DNA of 36,191 nucleotides from Acidobacteriota bacterium. Lineage in GTDB: Bacteria; Acidobacteriota; Terriglobia; Bryobacterales; Bryobacteraceae. The position numbers and the translations under genes are program-made. The notes under the pieces are model-generated. The model saw only the letters and a program-made list of their open reading frames with translations. It searched no databases and had not been told where the DNA came from. Each line of letters starts with the position of its first letter. Positions within the stretch are counted from its first letter, which is position 1. Where the stretch lies: positions 1-36,191 of the forward strand of contig JAPKYX010000160.1 in assembly GCA_026394075.1 (NCBI GenBank), written 5' to 3'. Of the stretch, positions 6,261 to 15,109 are shown one piece after another.

Positions 6261-8811
6261 TCGAGCTCAACAGCACCTGCGCATACTGCGCCCAGGCATT
6301 GGCACCGCTTCGGCCCAGAAAGGCCAGTCCCAGCGCCTGTTCCCGTGGCGTCGGCTCACGATGGAGCAACAAGCGGTAGGCCGCGGCAATGCCCTTCTCC
6401 CGGTTCCGCCGAGCCACCAGCTTACCCACGGCCGCCGCCCGGCGGTGCACGGCATCCGAGTTCAAGTAGAACAGCTTCTGCAAGGGGACATTGGTGACCA
6501 CGCGCTGTTCGCAGGTGACCGCCGCGGCGGGCAGATCAAACAGGGATAGCGTCTCATCCGGCTGGAAGCGGCTGGTCTTGCCATACAGCGTGCGCCGGGG
6601 CAGGCTGGCCGTCAGCGGAGCGGAGGCCCCACCCACACGGCGATCCAGTTCGCCTGAGACCGTCAGCATGGCGTCACGCAACGGCTCAGCTTCGAGACGC
6701 CGCCGGTTCTGCCGCCACAGGTAGCGATTATCCGGGTCCACTGCATCGCCCGCGCGGGAGCCCGCGGATGAACGCTGATAGGCGTCCGACAGCACGATCT
6801 CGCGAATCAGTGCCTTGATCGAGTACTTGTGCGTCACCAACCGCGAGGCCAACTGCTCCAGCAGCTCCGGGATCGCCGGCCGGTCACCCACGCGGCCGAA
6901 GTTCGATGGCGTGCGGACCAGCCCTTGCCCAAACAAAGACATCCACACGCGGTTGGCCGCCACGCGCGCGGCCAGCGGATGATGGGCCACCGTCTCCGCC
7001 AACTGCATGCGCCCGCTGCCCTGCTGCAATGGCAGCCCAGTGCCGCCCGACAACGCGGGAGGGAAATGGCGGGGCACCACGTCACCCAGCGCCTCCGGAT
7101 TGCCTCGGAGGTTCAACCGGAGGTCCTCCGGCTCAAACTCCGCCGCGCCCTGGAGAAAGCCATATTGCGGTGGCAGAGCTTTCTTCAACTCCGCCAACCG
7201 TTGGGCCAGCTTGCGATGCTCGGCTTTCTGCGGGGCATCGAGAAACTCCGGCACCAACTCTCGGGGCAGCTTCAGCGGCGCGGAGGCTTCGCCAAAGGTG
7301 CGGTTCCAGGCCACGAATCGATCCCGCTCCAGCGACTTGGCGGCGATGTAGGCACCAGGATTAAAGTCCTCTTCGGAGCGGTAGCCACCCGGCAACGTGA
7401 TCGTCTTGATGACGCGCGGTTCCAGCTTCTTCGCTGCCTCCACTGCCACCTTGTTCTCCGCATCCAGCGCCTTCTTTTCCGCCAGAATCCCGATCAGCAG
7501 GGTCTGAAAAGCATCCGCCTCCGCGCTGGTCTTCCGGCCGTCGAACCAAGCCTTCAGAAAGGGATGAAACTCTTCGGGCTGGGCGAGATACTTCTTCCAC
7601 CGCTCCACCAGCTTGGGTGGCAGGTCCTTGGCGGGTGACGGGTCCACCGTGGCCATCATGTAGCGGCTGATCTGCGGCGCATAGCTTTCCGCCAGCCGGG
7701 TGCCGTGGTCGTCCAGAAACTTATTCAGCGCCTTCTCGGCTTCGTCCACTGCCTTCTTACGGCCCTTCCAATCCGCCACTTGGGCGTCCGGCACCAGCGG
7801 GTACTCTTTGTAGGCGGAACTGGCAAAGACGCCGGCCAGGGCGTAGTAGTCTTTCTGCGAGATCGGGTCGTACTTGTGATCGTGGCAACGGGCGCAGGCG
7901 ACGGTGACGCCCAGCATGCCGCGGGTCACCATGTCCACTCGATCGTTCCGTTCGTCGGCGCGCGATTGCGCGGGCTGGGCGATGCCGTAGTACCAGGGCC
8001 CCAACCCCAGCAACCCCGTGGCGGGCAGCAGCGCCGGATCGTTCATCAGATCACCGGCCAGTTGCGCCATCAGAAACCGGTCGTACGGCAGATCCTGATT
8101 CAGCGCCGACACCACCCAATCGCGATACCGCCAGGCGTTCGGATATGGAATCACGGCCGTGCCGGAATAGTCGTCCTCACCGTAGCGCGCCACATCCAGC
8201 CAGTGACGGCCCCATTGCTCGCCAAAGTGAGGCGAGGCCAGCAGACGGTCGGTGAGCCGCGCCAGCCAGCCCTCGCTGGCGTCGTTGAAGGCGGTGGCGA
8301 ACTCGGTGGCGGTGGGCGGCAGACCGGTCAAGTCGAAATAGAGGCGGCGGATCAGCGTCCGGCGATCCGCGGCGGGATTGGCGGGCAGTCCCTTGGCCCG
8401 CAGGGCCGTCGTGATCAGTGGGTCGATCGCGAAGCCAGCGGCCTCCGGGCGAAGCGGCTGAAAGGCCCAGTGCGCCGCATCGTCCTTCCACGGCGCACCG
8501 GCCGCAATCCAGTCTTCCACGACGCGCCGCTCCGCTTCCGTTAGTGGAGCCCCCGGCGGCATGGCCTTCACGCCCGGCACATCGCGCCGGATAGCCTGCA
8601 TCAGGCGGCTGCGCGAAGGGTCACCCGGAACCAATGCGGGGCCGGAAGGGCCACCCTGCAGCATCGCCGCGCGCGAATCAAGCCGCAAGCCGCCCACGGC
8701 CGTTTGTGCGTGACACGCCCAGCAGCGCGCCGCCAGTACCTGCCGGGCAGCATCGTCCGGAGCGGAGTAAGCCGCCGAAGCCAGCACGGGAATAAGCCAC
8801 AGACGCCGCAT
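6238..8811 (-). CDS. Secreted cytochrome-type DUF1549/DUF1553 protein (PSCyt)
   Basis: About 857 residues. After a signal peptide (RRLWLIPVLASAAYSA) comes a planctomycete-type cytochrome c region with a heme site C30-W-A-C-H34 and a DSRAAMLQGGPSGPALVPG segment. DUF1549 follows (FDLTGLPPTATEF, DRLLASPHFGEQWGRHWLD), including a second CARCH motif in the CARCHDHKYDPIS block, then DUF1553 (AANRVWMSLFGQGLVRTPSNFG, RNRYLWRQNRRRLEAE-like block). Such proteins are periplasmic and thought to take part in redox-linked breakdown of complex substrates; the exact reaction is unknown. I prefer ATG 8811 to the TTG three codons upstream because it gives a clean signal peptide. It forms a two-gene unit with the DUF1501 gene. 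Confidence 0.93.
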   Translation of the reverse strand: MRRLWLIPVLASAAYSAPDDAARQVLAARCWACHAQTAVGGLRLDSRAAMLQGGPSGPALVPGDPSRSRLMQAIRRDVPGVKAMPPGAPLTEAERRVVEDWIAAGAPWKDDAAHWAFQPLRPEAAGFAIDPLITTALRAKGLPANPAADRRTLIRRLYFDLTGLPPTATEFATAFNDASEGWLARLTDRLLASPHFGEQWGRHWLDVARYGEDDYSGTAVIPYPNAWRYRDWVVSALNQDLPYDRFLMAQLAGDLMNDPALLPATGLLGLGPWYYGIAQPAQSRADERNDRVDMVTRGMLGVTVACARCHDHKYDPISQKDYYALAGVFASSAYKEYPLVPDAQVADWKGRKKAVDEAEKALNKFLDDHGTRLAESYAPQISRYMMATVDPSPAKDLPPKLVERWKKYLAQPEEFHPFLKAWFDGRKTSAEADAFQTLLIGILAEKKALDAENKVAVEAAKKLEPRVIKTITLPGGYRSEEDFNPGAYIAAKSLERDRFVAWNRTFGEASAPLKLPRELVPEFLDAPQKAEHRKLAQRLAELKKALPPQYGFLQGAAEFEPEDLRLNLRGNPEALGDVVPRHFPPALSGGTGLPLQQGSGRMQLAETVAHHPLAARVAANRVWMSLFGQGLVRTPSNFGRVGDRPAIPELLEQLASRLVTHKYSIKALIREIVLSDAYQRSSAGSRAGDAVDPDNRYLWRQNRRRLEAEPLRDAMLTVSGELDRRVGGASAPLTASLPRRTLYGKTSRFQPDETLSLFDLPAAAVTCEQRVVTNVPLQKLFYLNSDAVHRRAAAVGKLVARRNREKGIAAAYRLLLHREPTPREQALGLAFLGRSGANAWAQYAQVLLSSNEFAYVD

Positions 8812-9040
8812 GATGCCCAATCAGCGAGGATATCAGAGCAATTCTGGAGCAAAGGAGGTAAGCCGCAGCGGGCGCTGTGGACTCAAGATCAAGATCAGGG
8901 GACGATTCGCGGTCGAGCGGCCCGGCATCGACGCCAGGCCAGCCGCAAGTGAGGAAATTTCGGGCAATAAATTCAGACAGCGGTATCCTGGTGCGCGTCG
9001 CCGGCCGCGGTTCAGGTGGCCTTGGGGCCGTCGGCCGGAC
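8812..9040. other. Intergenic region, nothing firm
   Basis: 229 bp between the start of the PSCyt gene and the end of the PilZ gene, both on the minus strand. On the minus strand CAGAAT (8846-8841) could be a weak -10 for the PSCyt gene, but no matching -35 is visible. I see no RNA gene, terminator with a T-run, or credible small ORF. Confidence 0.5.
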
Positions 9041-9406
9041 CTAGGCTACGCGCTGCGGAGCAACGCCCATGCGCCCGCCGTCGCCCATCAAGGCGCTCAT
9101 CAGATGGCTGAGATCTTCCAGGTGGCTCAGCGCCTGCTCCATTTGCAGGCCCAGGGCCCAGTTGCCGTTCTCGGCGCGCTGGCAGTAACAGACTTCGCCC
9201 AGCATCAGCTGATCCTTCATGTCCAGCCGCACGGCCGCTCCTGGCGTGACCGATTCTGTGACCTCAACCCGAAGGCCTCGCCCGGAAAAATCCAGGATGG
9301 TCCCTTCGATGCTGTGATTCTGGCCCGGCTGTTCGCCCAAAAGGGTGAGGCGGACGGGCTGTTTGGTTTGGTGGCGAGATTCGCGGCGGCGTTCCACGTT
9401 CTCCAC
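9041..9406 (-). CDS. PilZ-domain protein, probable c-di-GMP receptor
   Basis: 121 residues, a stand-alone PilZ domain. Both ligand motifs are intact: an RxxxR at the N-terminus (R7-R-E-S-R11) and DxSxxG at residues 39-44 (DFSGRG). PilZ proteins bind cyclic di-GMP and relay it to partners such as motility, exopolysaccharide or secretion machinery. The C-terminal ~35 residues form a Met/Leu-rich helix that could be a partner-binding tail. The first start in frame is GTG 9406; a stop lies just upstream. A second GTG three codons in is preceded by GGAG. It lies 64 bases after the tail-anchored gene. Confidence 0.9.
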   Translation of the reverse strand: MENVERRRESRHQTKQPVRLTLLGEQPGQNHSIEGTILDFSGRGLRVEVTESVTPGAAVRLDMKDQLMLGEVCYCQRAENGNWALGLQMEQALSHLEDLSHLMSALMGDGGRMGVAPQRVA

Positions 9407-9470
9407 ATCGGAGCATCACGCCACAGCTTTAGACAATTTCGAAAATCCGGAATATTTTCCCGGAAATTTA

Positions 9471-9896
9471 TTACTTCAACCCCGCAAGCAGCCATACCAG
9501 CAGCCCTGCGCTGGCTGCCACCAGCAGAATCTGGCGGGCGGCCGGCCGAAATTGGTTGAACCCGGTGGCAAACTTCGGAGTCTCCATGGGTGCAGGCGCG
9601 GGCGCAGGCGTCACGGGAGACGCGGCTTGCACGGCCTCTGCCTTGGCCTCCGTGGGAGGCTCCATCCGGGTGCGGATGCGTGAGGGCAACCCCTTCAAGC
9701 GGCGCGCCAATTCACGGCGCCCGCCCTTATTGGCGATAAAGATCGTCGCCGCTCCCGCGCCCGAGGTGGATTTCAGCAGCCGCTCGCGCGTATCGAGCGG
9801 TACGTCCTCCATCGACCGGAACACTTCCGTCCGGTCACCCTCCGCTACGAAAATTGTGGAAGACCGAACTGTATACGACCGCCGCGAATTGCTCAT
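9471..9896 (-). CDS. Hypothetical tail-anchored membrane protein
   Basis: 141 residues. The N-terminal ~85 residues look like a small folded domain (SSTIFVAEGDRTEVFRSMED, GAGAATIFIANKGGRRELAR), then a low-complexity Pro/Ala linker (TPAPAPAPME), then one hydrophobic C-terminal segment (ILLVAASAGLLVWLLAGL, about residues 121-139) ending in a lysine. This is a tail-anchor layout with the domain in the cytoplasm. The function is unknown. The PilZ gene follows on the same strand, so the two may be cotranscribed, but the 64-bp AT-rich gap could carry its own promoter. Confidence 0.75.
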   Translation of the reverse strand: MSNSRRSYTVRSSTIFVAEGDRTEVFRSMEDVPLDTRERLLKSTSGAGAATIFIANKGGRRELARRLKGLPSRIRTRMEPPTEAKAEAVQAASPVTPAPAPAPMETPKFATGFNQFRPAARQILLVAASAGLLVWLLAGLK

Positions 9897-9923
9897 TTGC
9901 GTCTACTCTTCTGGTGCGTTCAG

Positions 9924-9947
9924 CACTTCTAATGTCACTTCTAATGT
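9924..9947. repeat. 12-bp perfect tandem repeat over the LysR stop codon
   Basis: CACTTCTAATGT occurs twice, at 9924-9935 and 9936-9947. The TAG stop of the LysR gene (9943-9941) lies in one copy and the second copy follows immediately, giving several stops in a row. It is probably a replication-slippage duplication. Confidence 0.85.
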
Positions 9948-10906
9948 CTCTGGCCCACTTTGGCCTCGGGACTGGTGCGGATCGCCACGGGAGCCAACGC
10001 CCGCCCGGCTTCAAACCGGTTGATCCCCCCCGCCTGCTCCAACACCACATCGATAAACCCGAGCGCGGCCCGCGACAACGATTTGTCCTTGCGATAGATC
10101 AGGCCCAGGTCACGCAGAATCGGGTCCGGCGCCAACGGCAGCGACGCCAGCTTGCCTGAATAAACCTCTTCGGCACTATGTGAGCCAGCCAGAAAGCTCA
10201 AACCCAATCCGGCCATCACAAACCGCTTGATCATCTCGGTGGAATCCAGTTCCATCGAAACCTGGATCTCGTCTTCCACCGGCTCCAGCCAGGCGTTCAG
10301 CTTCGTCCGCGTCGTCCCGGACTTGGGCAGCAATAGCGGGAAGCCGCGCATGTCCTGAGCCGTGACGGCGCGCAATCGTGCCACCGGGTGGTTGGGCGGC
10401 GCAATCAGCCGGATTTCATCGGAGTGGACCTTCACCACTTGCAGCCGCTTCTCTTCCACCGGCAGTTGTGTAATGCCAAAGTCCGCCAAATTGTCCTGAA
10501 CGGCCTGCACCACCTTGCTGCCATAGCTGCGGTCCACGTGCAATTGGACGTTGGGGTAAAGCGCCGTATACTTTGAGAATACTTCCGGCAACACATAGAT
10601 GCAGGTGGCTTCATTGGCCGCGATCACCAGTTCACCGCGCGGCACCCGCTCCAACTCATTGATCGAATCCTGTGCCCGGCGGCGGAGATCAAGAATCTGT
10701 TCAGAGTATTCAGCAAAGATCTTGCCGGCGGTGGTGAGGGAAATCTTGGTGCCCAGACGCTCAAACAGGCTGGTGTTCAGCTCCTGTTCCAGCTGCCGGA
10801 TTTGGGCGCTAATCGCAGGCTGCGTGCGGAAACAGGTCTGAGCGGCCTTCGAAAAACTCTTCAGGCGAACGATTTCCAGGAAGGTATGTAGCTGGTCAAG
10901 GTCCAT
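9941..10906 (-). CDS. LysR-family transcriptional regulator
   Basis: 321 residues from ATG 10906: MDLDQLHTFLEIVRLKSFSK opens a standard winged helix-turn-helix with the recognition-helix pattern TQPAISAQIRQLEQEL, followed by the linker helix and a two-lobed substrate-binding domain (about residues 90-300). The reading frame stays open ~50 codons further upstream, but that part lacks the family sequence and is antisense to the divergent gene. The effector is unknown. LysR regulators often control a divergent neighbour, here the TIGR03790 gene, whose ATG is separated by a single base. A TATACT at 10984-10979 is a possible -10 on this strand. Confidence 0.93.
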   Translation of the reverse strand: MDLDQLHTFLEIVRLKSFSKAAQTCFRTQPAISAQIRQLEQELNTSLFERLGTKISLTTAGKIFAEYSEQILDLRRRAQDSINELERVPRGELVIAANEATCIYVLPEVFSKYTALYPNVQLHVDRSYGSKVVQAVQDNLADFGITQLPVEEKRLQVVKVHSDEIRLIAPPNHPVARLRAVTAQDMRGFPLLLPKSGTTRTKLNAWLEPVEDEIQVSMELDSTEMIKRFVMAGLGLSFLAGSHSAEEVYSGKLASLPLAPDPILRDLGLIYRKDKSLSRAALGFIDVVLEQAGGINRFEAGRALAPVAIRTSPEAKVGQRH

Positions 10907-10907
10907 A

Positions 10908-12116
10908 ATGTTAGTACTGCCGAACGCCCGTCCAAACGCTAAACACTTGCTGGGACATGCTCCTGCTGGATCAGCCAAAGTATACCATCGGCTAAGCTTG
11001 CCGCGCCTTGCAGCCGTTTTGCTGGTGCTGGCCTCCGGGGCTTGTGCCGCCGGCACGCCGGCGCAGGTCCTGGTGGTGGAGAACCAGAATTCCGCCCGTT
11101 CCCGTCAGATTTCTGAATACTACGTTCGTCAGCGATCCATTCCGTTAGCCAATCTGTGCCGGATCCAAGCCTCGGAAGACGAGCAAGTCACCCGCGCCGA
11201 GTACATCCGCACCATCGAAACCGGCATCCGGCAGTGTCTCATCGCCGGCGGCCTGGTGGAACAAATCCACTACATCGTCTTGACCCAAGGCGTGCCGCTG
11301 CGGATCAAGGCCGAAGCCAAGGGCAGCACCGTTGAATCGGATGCGGCCAGTGTGGATTCGGAACTCGTGCTGCTTTACGCCCGGCTACACGGAACACGCA
11401 GCACCGTGCCGGGCCCAGCACCAAACCCCTATTTCCGCCAGCTGAGCCAGGAGTTCGGCCACCCAAAATTTCCGATGTACCTGGTGACCCGGCTGGCCGC
11501 TTACACGATGGCCCAGGTGAAGCGCATGATCGACCATTCAGTGGAAGCAGGCCGCAATCCGGACATGCTCCGGCGGGGCAAAGTGGTGCTGGATTTGAGC
11601 TACAACGACGAGGCTCCGGGCAACTCCTGGCTGCGGAACGCGATGTTGAAGTTGAGCGAACCACAGGTAGTCTTTGACGCGTCCCCCAAGGTGATCACCG
11701 GCACCCGGGATGTGATCGGCTATGCCGGGTGGGGCTCCAATGACAAGGCCCGCCGCCAGCGCTTCCTGGGAATGACCTGGCTGCCGGGTTCGATCGCCAC
11801 CGAATTTGTCTCGAGCAACGGCCGGACGCTGGTGCAGCCACCGGACAACTGGACGCTGGGCGAGTGGAAAACCAAAGAGAGCTGGTACGCCGGGTCGCCG
11901 CAATCTCTCACCGGGGACTACCTGGCCGAAGGGGCCACCGCCGCCACCGGACACGTGGAGGAACCGTATCTGGTGGCCACGCCGCACCCGGAAGAACTGC
12001 TGCCCGCCTACGTGAAGCATGGCCGCAATCTGGCCGAATCGTTCTATCTCTCCATCGCCTACGTCAGTTGGATGAACATCTGCCTCGGGGATCCGCTGAT
12101 GAAGCTGGCCCGGTAA
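10908..12116 (+). CDS. TIGR03790 family secreted protein
   Basis: 402 residues from ATG 10908. A hydrophobic export segment (LPRLAAVLLVLASGACA) sits at residues ~31-47, so the true start may be the TTG at 10998, giving 372 aa; AAGG six bases before ATG 10908 supports the longer form. Family features are AQVLVVENQNSARSRQISEY, YIVLTQGVPLRI, YLVTRLAAYTMAQVKRMID, VIGYAGWGSND, and the closing AYVSWMNICLGDPLMKL. TIGR03790 proteins occur in Acidobacteria, Planctomycetes and others and have no known reaction. The gene is divergent from the LysR regulator and convergent with the LolA-like gene, with a 9-bp gap. Confidence 0.88.
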   Translation: MLVLPNARPNAKHLLGHAPAGSAKVYHRLSLPRLAAVLLVLASGACAAGTPAQVLVVENQNSARSRQISEYYVRQRSIPLANLCRIQASEDEQVTRAEYIRTIETGIRQCLIAGGLVEQIHYIVLTQGVPLRIKAEAKGSTVESDAASVDSELVLLYARLHGTRSTVPGPAPNPYFRQLSQEFGHPKFPMYLVTRLAAYTMAQVKRMIDHSVEAGRNPDMLRRGKVVLDLSYNDEAPGNSWLRNAMLKLSEPQVVFDASPKVITGTRDVIGYAGWGSNDKARRQRFLGMTWLPGSIATEFVSSNGRTLVQPPDNWTLGEWKTKESWYAGSPQSLTGDYLAEGATAATGHVEEPYLVATPHPEELLPAYVKHGRNLAESFYLSIAYVSWMNICLGDPLMKLAR

Positions 12117-12125
12117 CCAGCAGCC

Positions 12126-12980
12126 CTACCGCATCTTCTTCAGGATCTTCGTATCCGCCGAAATCGTGAAGAGCGAATCATCCAGGCCCCGGTTAATCTC
12201 AACGCTTTCCGAGAACAGCTCAAACTGCTTCTCGCCATTGCGCGTCCGTTCCGTGGTGTACGGCCACATCACGCCGCCACCCACATCACGGAACTTGGCA
12301 AAAATGGTCACTTCCTCGATCCGGTCGCCTTGCGCCCGCCGCACCATTTTCTGCTTCAAGGGCAGTTTGGTGCTCTGGTGGAAGTAGACCGTCACCGTCT
12401 TGTTGTCCGCATCGGTAATGTCGACAATCTCTACCGGTGAGTTGTCCTCAACGCCCGCACCCTGCGATTCGATGATCAGGCCGCGCTCCCCCAGCCGCAT
12501 CCGCAGGATGTAGAGAATCCCCCGCATCTGCGTCTCACGGAACCGCTCCACTTCCACTTCCGGAATGGGCCTCGCGCCCCGGTAGCTGACGTCCCAGCCC
12601 TTGCCGTCTTCCAGGAACACCACCGCCGTGTCTTCGTCCTTGCCCAGCGCTTGCCGCATGCGCAGGCCAAAGAAGCCCGCCGTCGGCGGCTCCGGCCGCG
12701 TGAGATACCGCGTGTAGATCCGCGTGCGAGACAGGCCCGAGAGCCGCTCGCGATAAAACGAGTACGCCCGGCCTGATTCCACGCGGTCGCGCATGGCCAA
12801 GTACCGATCTCCACCCAAGGCCGCCAGCGCTTCCTTCACCACGCGTTCCCCGCGCTGAGCCTTGGATTCGGCACCCTGTGCGCGCACGATGGTAGGCCAA
12901 GCAATCCCCGGCAAAGCCAATAGACTGCGGCGTGAAATTGGAGAAATCATCGTTAGCTTGGACTGCTCCGCGCCACTCAT
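12126..12980 (-). CDS. LolA-like outer-membrane lipoprotein-sorting-type protein
   Basis: 284 residues. A twin-arginine-like or Sec signal is near the N-terminus (PISRRSLLALPGIAW, likely cleaved around AQG). The mature part resembles LolA/LolB-type or MucB-type half-barrels, which bind acyl chains or lipoproteins: GERVVKEALAALGG, DEDTAVVFLEDGKGWDVSYRG, and the late block TKLPLKQKMVRR..DRIEEVTIFAKFRDV. The same block pattern occurs in the C-terminal domain of the upstream M16 protein. ATG 12980 overlaps the upstream TGA as ATGA, so the genes are translationally coupled; an internal ATG ten codons later is the alternative start. Ligand unknown. Confidence 0.8.
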   Translation of the reverse strand: MSGAEQSKLTMISPISRRSLLALPGIAWPTIVRAQGAESKAQRGERVVKEALAALGGDRYLAMRDRVESGRAYSFYRERLSGLSRTRIYTRYLTRPEPPTAGFFGLRMRQALGKDEDTAVVFLEDGKGWDVSYRGARPIPEVEVERFRETQMRGILYILRMRLGERGLIIESQGAGVEDNSPVEIVDITDADNKTVTVYFHQSTKLPLKQKMVRRAQGDRIEEVTIFAKFRDVGGGVMWPYTTERTRNGEKQFELFSESVEINRGLDDSLFTISADTKILKKMR

Positions 12981-15109
12981 GGTTTCGCCGCCAACTGCTC
13001 CGGCCTCAGCCCGGAGTTGAACTTCGCTTCCAGCAGCTTGGTCTCCACCAACTTGGCCGGCCCCTGCCAGATCTCCGTCGCCGCGGCCAGCTTCACGCCG
13101 TCCACGTCTCGGAAGCTGAGGTAACGCTCTTCGACATCGGCCGGCGGGCCCCCCATGGCCACTTGGCCGGAGATCTGCTTCACCGGCATCCCGGTGGCCT
13201 CGTCCACCACCAGCTTGGTCGAATTGCCGCGCCCATCACTGATCTCAATGGTGCCCGCCGCCAGGTAGTTGGCCGTTATGCCTGGGCGGTCCCGCAGCAG
13301 GTAGAGCAACTGCCGGAACCCTTCGCCCTGGGCCTGCTGGAGCATCGGCCCTTGCAGCGGCAGCTCGCCCTGCGGATGCTTCAGCCACCCGCCACTCTGC
13401 CCGTCCCAATAGCTGACCACCTTGCCGAACGGCAGCACATTCTCCTGCCGCATGCCACCGGCGGCCAGCCGCTGCGTGGTCTGCTTGGCCGCGGCCATCC
13501 CACCACCCTGCAACAGCTTCACCTCCAGCACGATCGTGGAATCGACGACCGCCTCAAGCTTGGCCCCGCCCATCGCCGCCCGCACCTTTTTGAGCAGCGC
13601 CGCGCCCTTGTTCAGCGACGCCGCATCGGCGGCAACCGCTGCCTTCTTGGGCTCCGGAATCTTCAGGTCCAGCTCCGTCACCGGCAACTTCAAGTCCGTG
13701 AGCGGCTCCTTGAAGTCCGCCGGCTTGCCCGTGACGACGTACGTGAAGTTGTCAGGCTTCAGGTACTGCTTGGCCACCCGGTGGACGTCAGCCGGAGTGA
13801 CGGCCTCCACGGCCTTCTGGTACTGGAAGATGAAGTCCTTCGGGTAGCCGTAGTATTCGTAGGTCATCAGGCGGCCCAAGGTCTTGGAGGGGCTGTCAAA
13901 GCTAAACACGAAGGTGTTCAGGATCTTGTCCTTGGCGCTTTGCAGCTCTTCCGCCGTGGGCGGAGCCGCCAGAAACTTGGTGATCTCGCTTTGGATGGTA
14001 CGGATGGCGGGCACGGTGTTTTCGCTCTTGGTCCCGGCGGAAATTGAGAACAGACCGGGATGGTCGAACTGCGCGCCCCAGTCAGCGCCGATCTGGTAGG
14101 CGTAGCCTTTGTTCACGCGAATGGCCTTGCCCAAGCGGCTGGTGAAGGGGCTGCCACCCAGCACGGCACCCATCAGGTCGAGCGCCGGAAAGTCCTTGTC
14201 CCGGATGACGCCGCCCAGATGGCCGATGCGGAAGTTGGTCTGGTTGACGTCCTCCTTGATGGCCAGGAACACGCCGGGCTTGGGCGTCATTTCCACTTTG
14301 GGGAACTCAGGCACCGGCGGCTGACTGGATGTCCAGTCACCGAACAGCTTCTCGATCTTGGCCCGCATCTCCGCCAACTGGAAATCACCATAGACCGCCA
14401 GCATCGTGTTCTTCGGGAAGAAAAACCGCTGGTGGAAGGCCAGCAGGTCCGCGCGTGAAATGCGGTCCACCGTTTCGTACTCGATGTTCCACCCATAGGG
14501 CGTGTTGCGGCCATACAAGATATTGCTGAACTCGCGGCCCGTGATGCCCGCGGCATCATCATTGCGGCGAGCAATGCCGGACTTCTCCTGCGTCTTGGCG
14601 AGGTCCAGCTTGTCCTGCCGGAACTCCGGGTTCAGCATCACGTCCTTGAACACCGCCAGCACTTCGTCGGTGTTCTCCTTGAGCGCATTAAAGCTCACCC
14701 GGCCGCTGGTTTCGCCAATGCCGGTCTCAACGCTGGCCGCAATGTTTTCCAGCTGCTCATTCAACTGATCGCCCGTCCGCGTCCGCGTCCCACCGCTGCG
14801 CATCACGGTGCCCACCATGTCCGCCAACCCCGCCTTGTCGCGCGGGTCAAACAGATTGCCGGTCTTCACCAAGGCGAAGCCCGAGACCACCGGCAGCGAG
14901 CGGCTTTCCAGCAGATAGACCCGCAATCCGTTCGGCAGCGTGAACTGCGTCACCTCCGGAATCTTCACCGACTTCAACGGCGCAAACTTCAGTGTCTTCA
15001 CCGAGGGCGTGGCGGCGGCAGCAACGGGTTTGGCCGGAGTGGCCGCTGGAGCCTGCGCCCACAATGACGCGCCAGCCAACAGCAGCATCCACAGCATTCG
15101 GTTACTCAT
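12977..15109 (-). CDS. Non-catalytic M16 peptidase-like protein fused to a LolA-like domain
   Basis: 710 residues with a signal peptide (MLWMLLLAGASLWAQ) and a Pro/Ala linker. Residues ~50-490 are two M16 halves (FTLPNGLRVYLLESRSLPVV; GGSPFTSRLGKAIRVNKGYAY in the second). Where an active enzyme has HxxEH, this one reads D97-M-V-G-T101, so all three zinc-site residues are lost. This is the usual state of the partner subunit in two-subunit M16 proteases. Residues ~500-710 are a LolA-like domain (VDEATGMPVKQ, EERYLSFRDVDGVKL). Its ATG overlaps the catalytic M16 gene's stop by 8 bp. Probably forms a periplasmic heterodimer with that protein. Confidence 0.9.
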   Translation of the reverse strand: MSNRMLWMLLLAGASLWAQAPAATPAKPVAAAATPSVKTLKFAPLKSVKIPEVTQFTLPNGLRVYLLESRSLPVVSGFALVKTGNLFDPRDKAGLADMVGTVMRSGGTRTRTGDQLNEQLENIAASVETGIGETSGRVSFNALKENTDEVLAVFKDVMLNPEFRQDKLDLAKTQEKSGIARRNDDAAGITGREFSNILYGRNTPYGWNIEYETVDRISRADLLAFHQRFFFPKNTMLAVYGDFQLAEMRAKIEKLFGDWTSSQPPVPEFPKVEMTPKPGVFLAIKEDVNQTNFRIGHLGGVIRDKDFPALDLMGAVLGGSPFTSRLGKAIRVNKGYAYQIGADWGAQFDHPGLFSISAGTKSENTVPAIRTIQSEITKFLAAPPTAEELQSAKDKILNTFVFSFDSPSKTLGRLMTYEYYGYPKDFIFQYQKAVEAVTPADVHRVAKQYLKPDNFTYVVTGKPADFKEPLTDLKLPVTELDLKIPEPKKAAVAADAASLNKGAALLKKVRAAMGGAKLEAVVDSTIVLEVKLLQGGGMAAAKQTTQRLAAGGMRQENVLPFGKVVSYWDGQSGGWLKHPQGELPLQGPMLQQAQGEGFRQLLYLLRDRPGITANYLAAGTIEISDGRGNSTKLVVDEATGMPVKQISGQVAMGGPPADVEERYLSFRDVDGVKLAAATEIWQGPAKLVETKLLEAKFNSGLRPEQLAAKP

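Noticed and set aside
10907..11056. 50-codon N-terminal extension of the LysR gene
   Set aside because: LysR proteins start with the MDLDQL-type segment; the extension is the complement of the TIGR03790 signal region.
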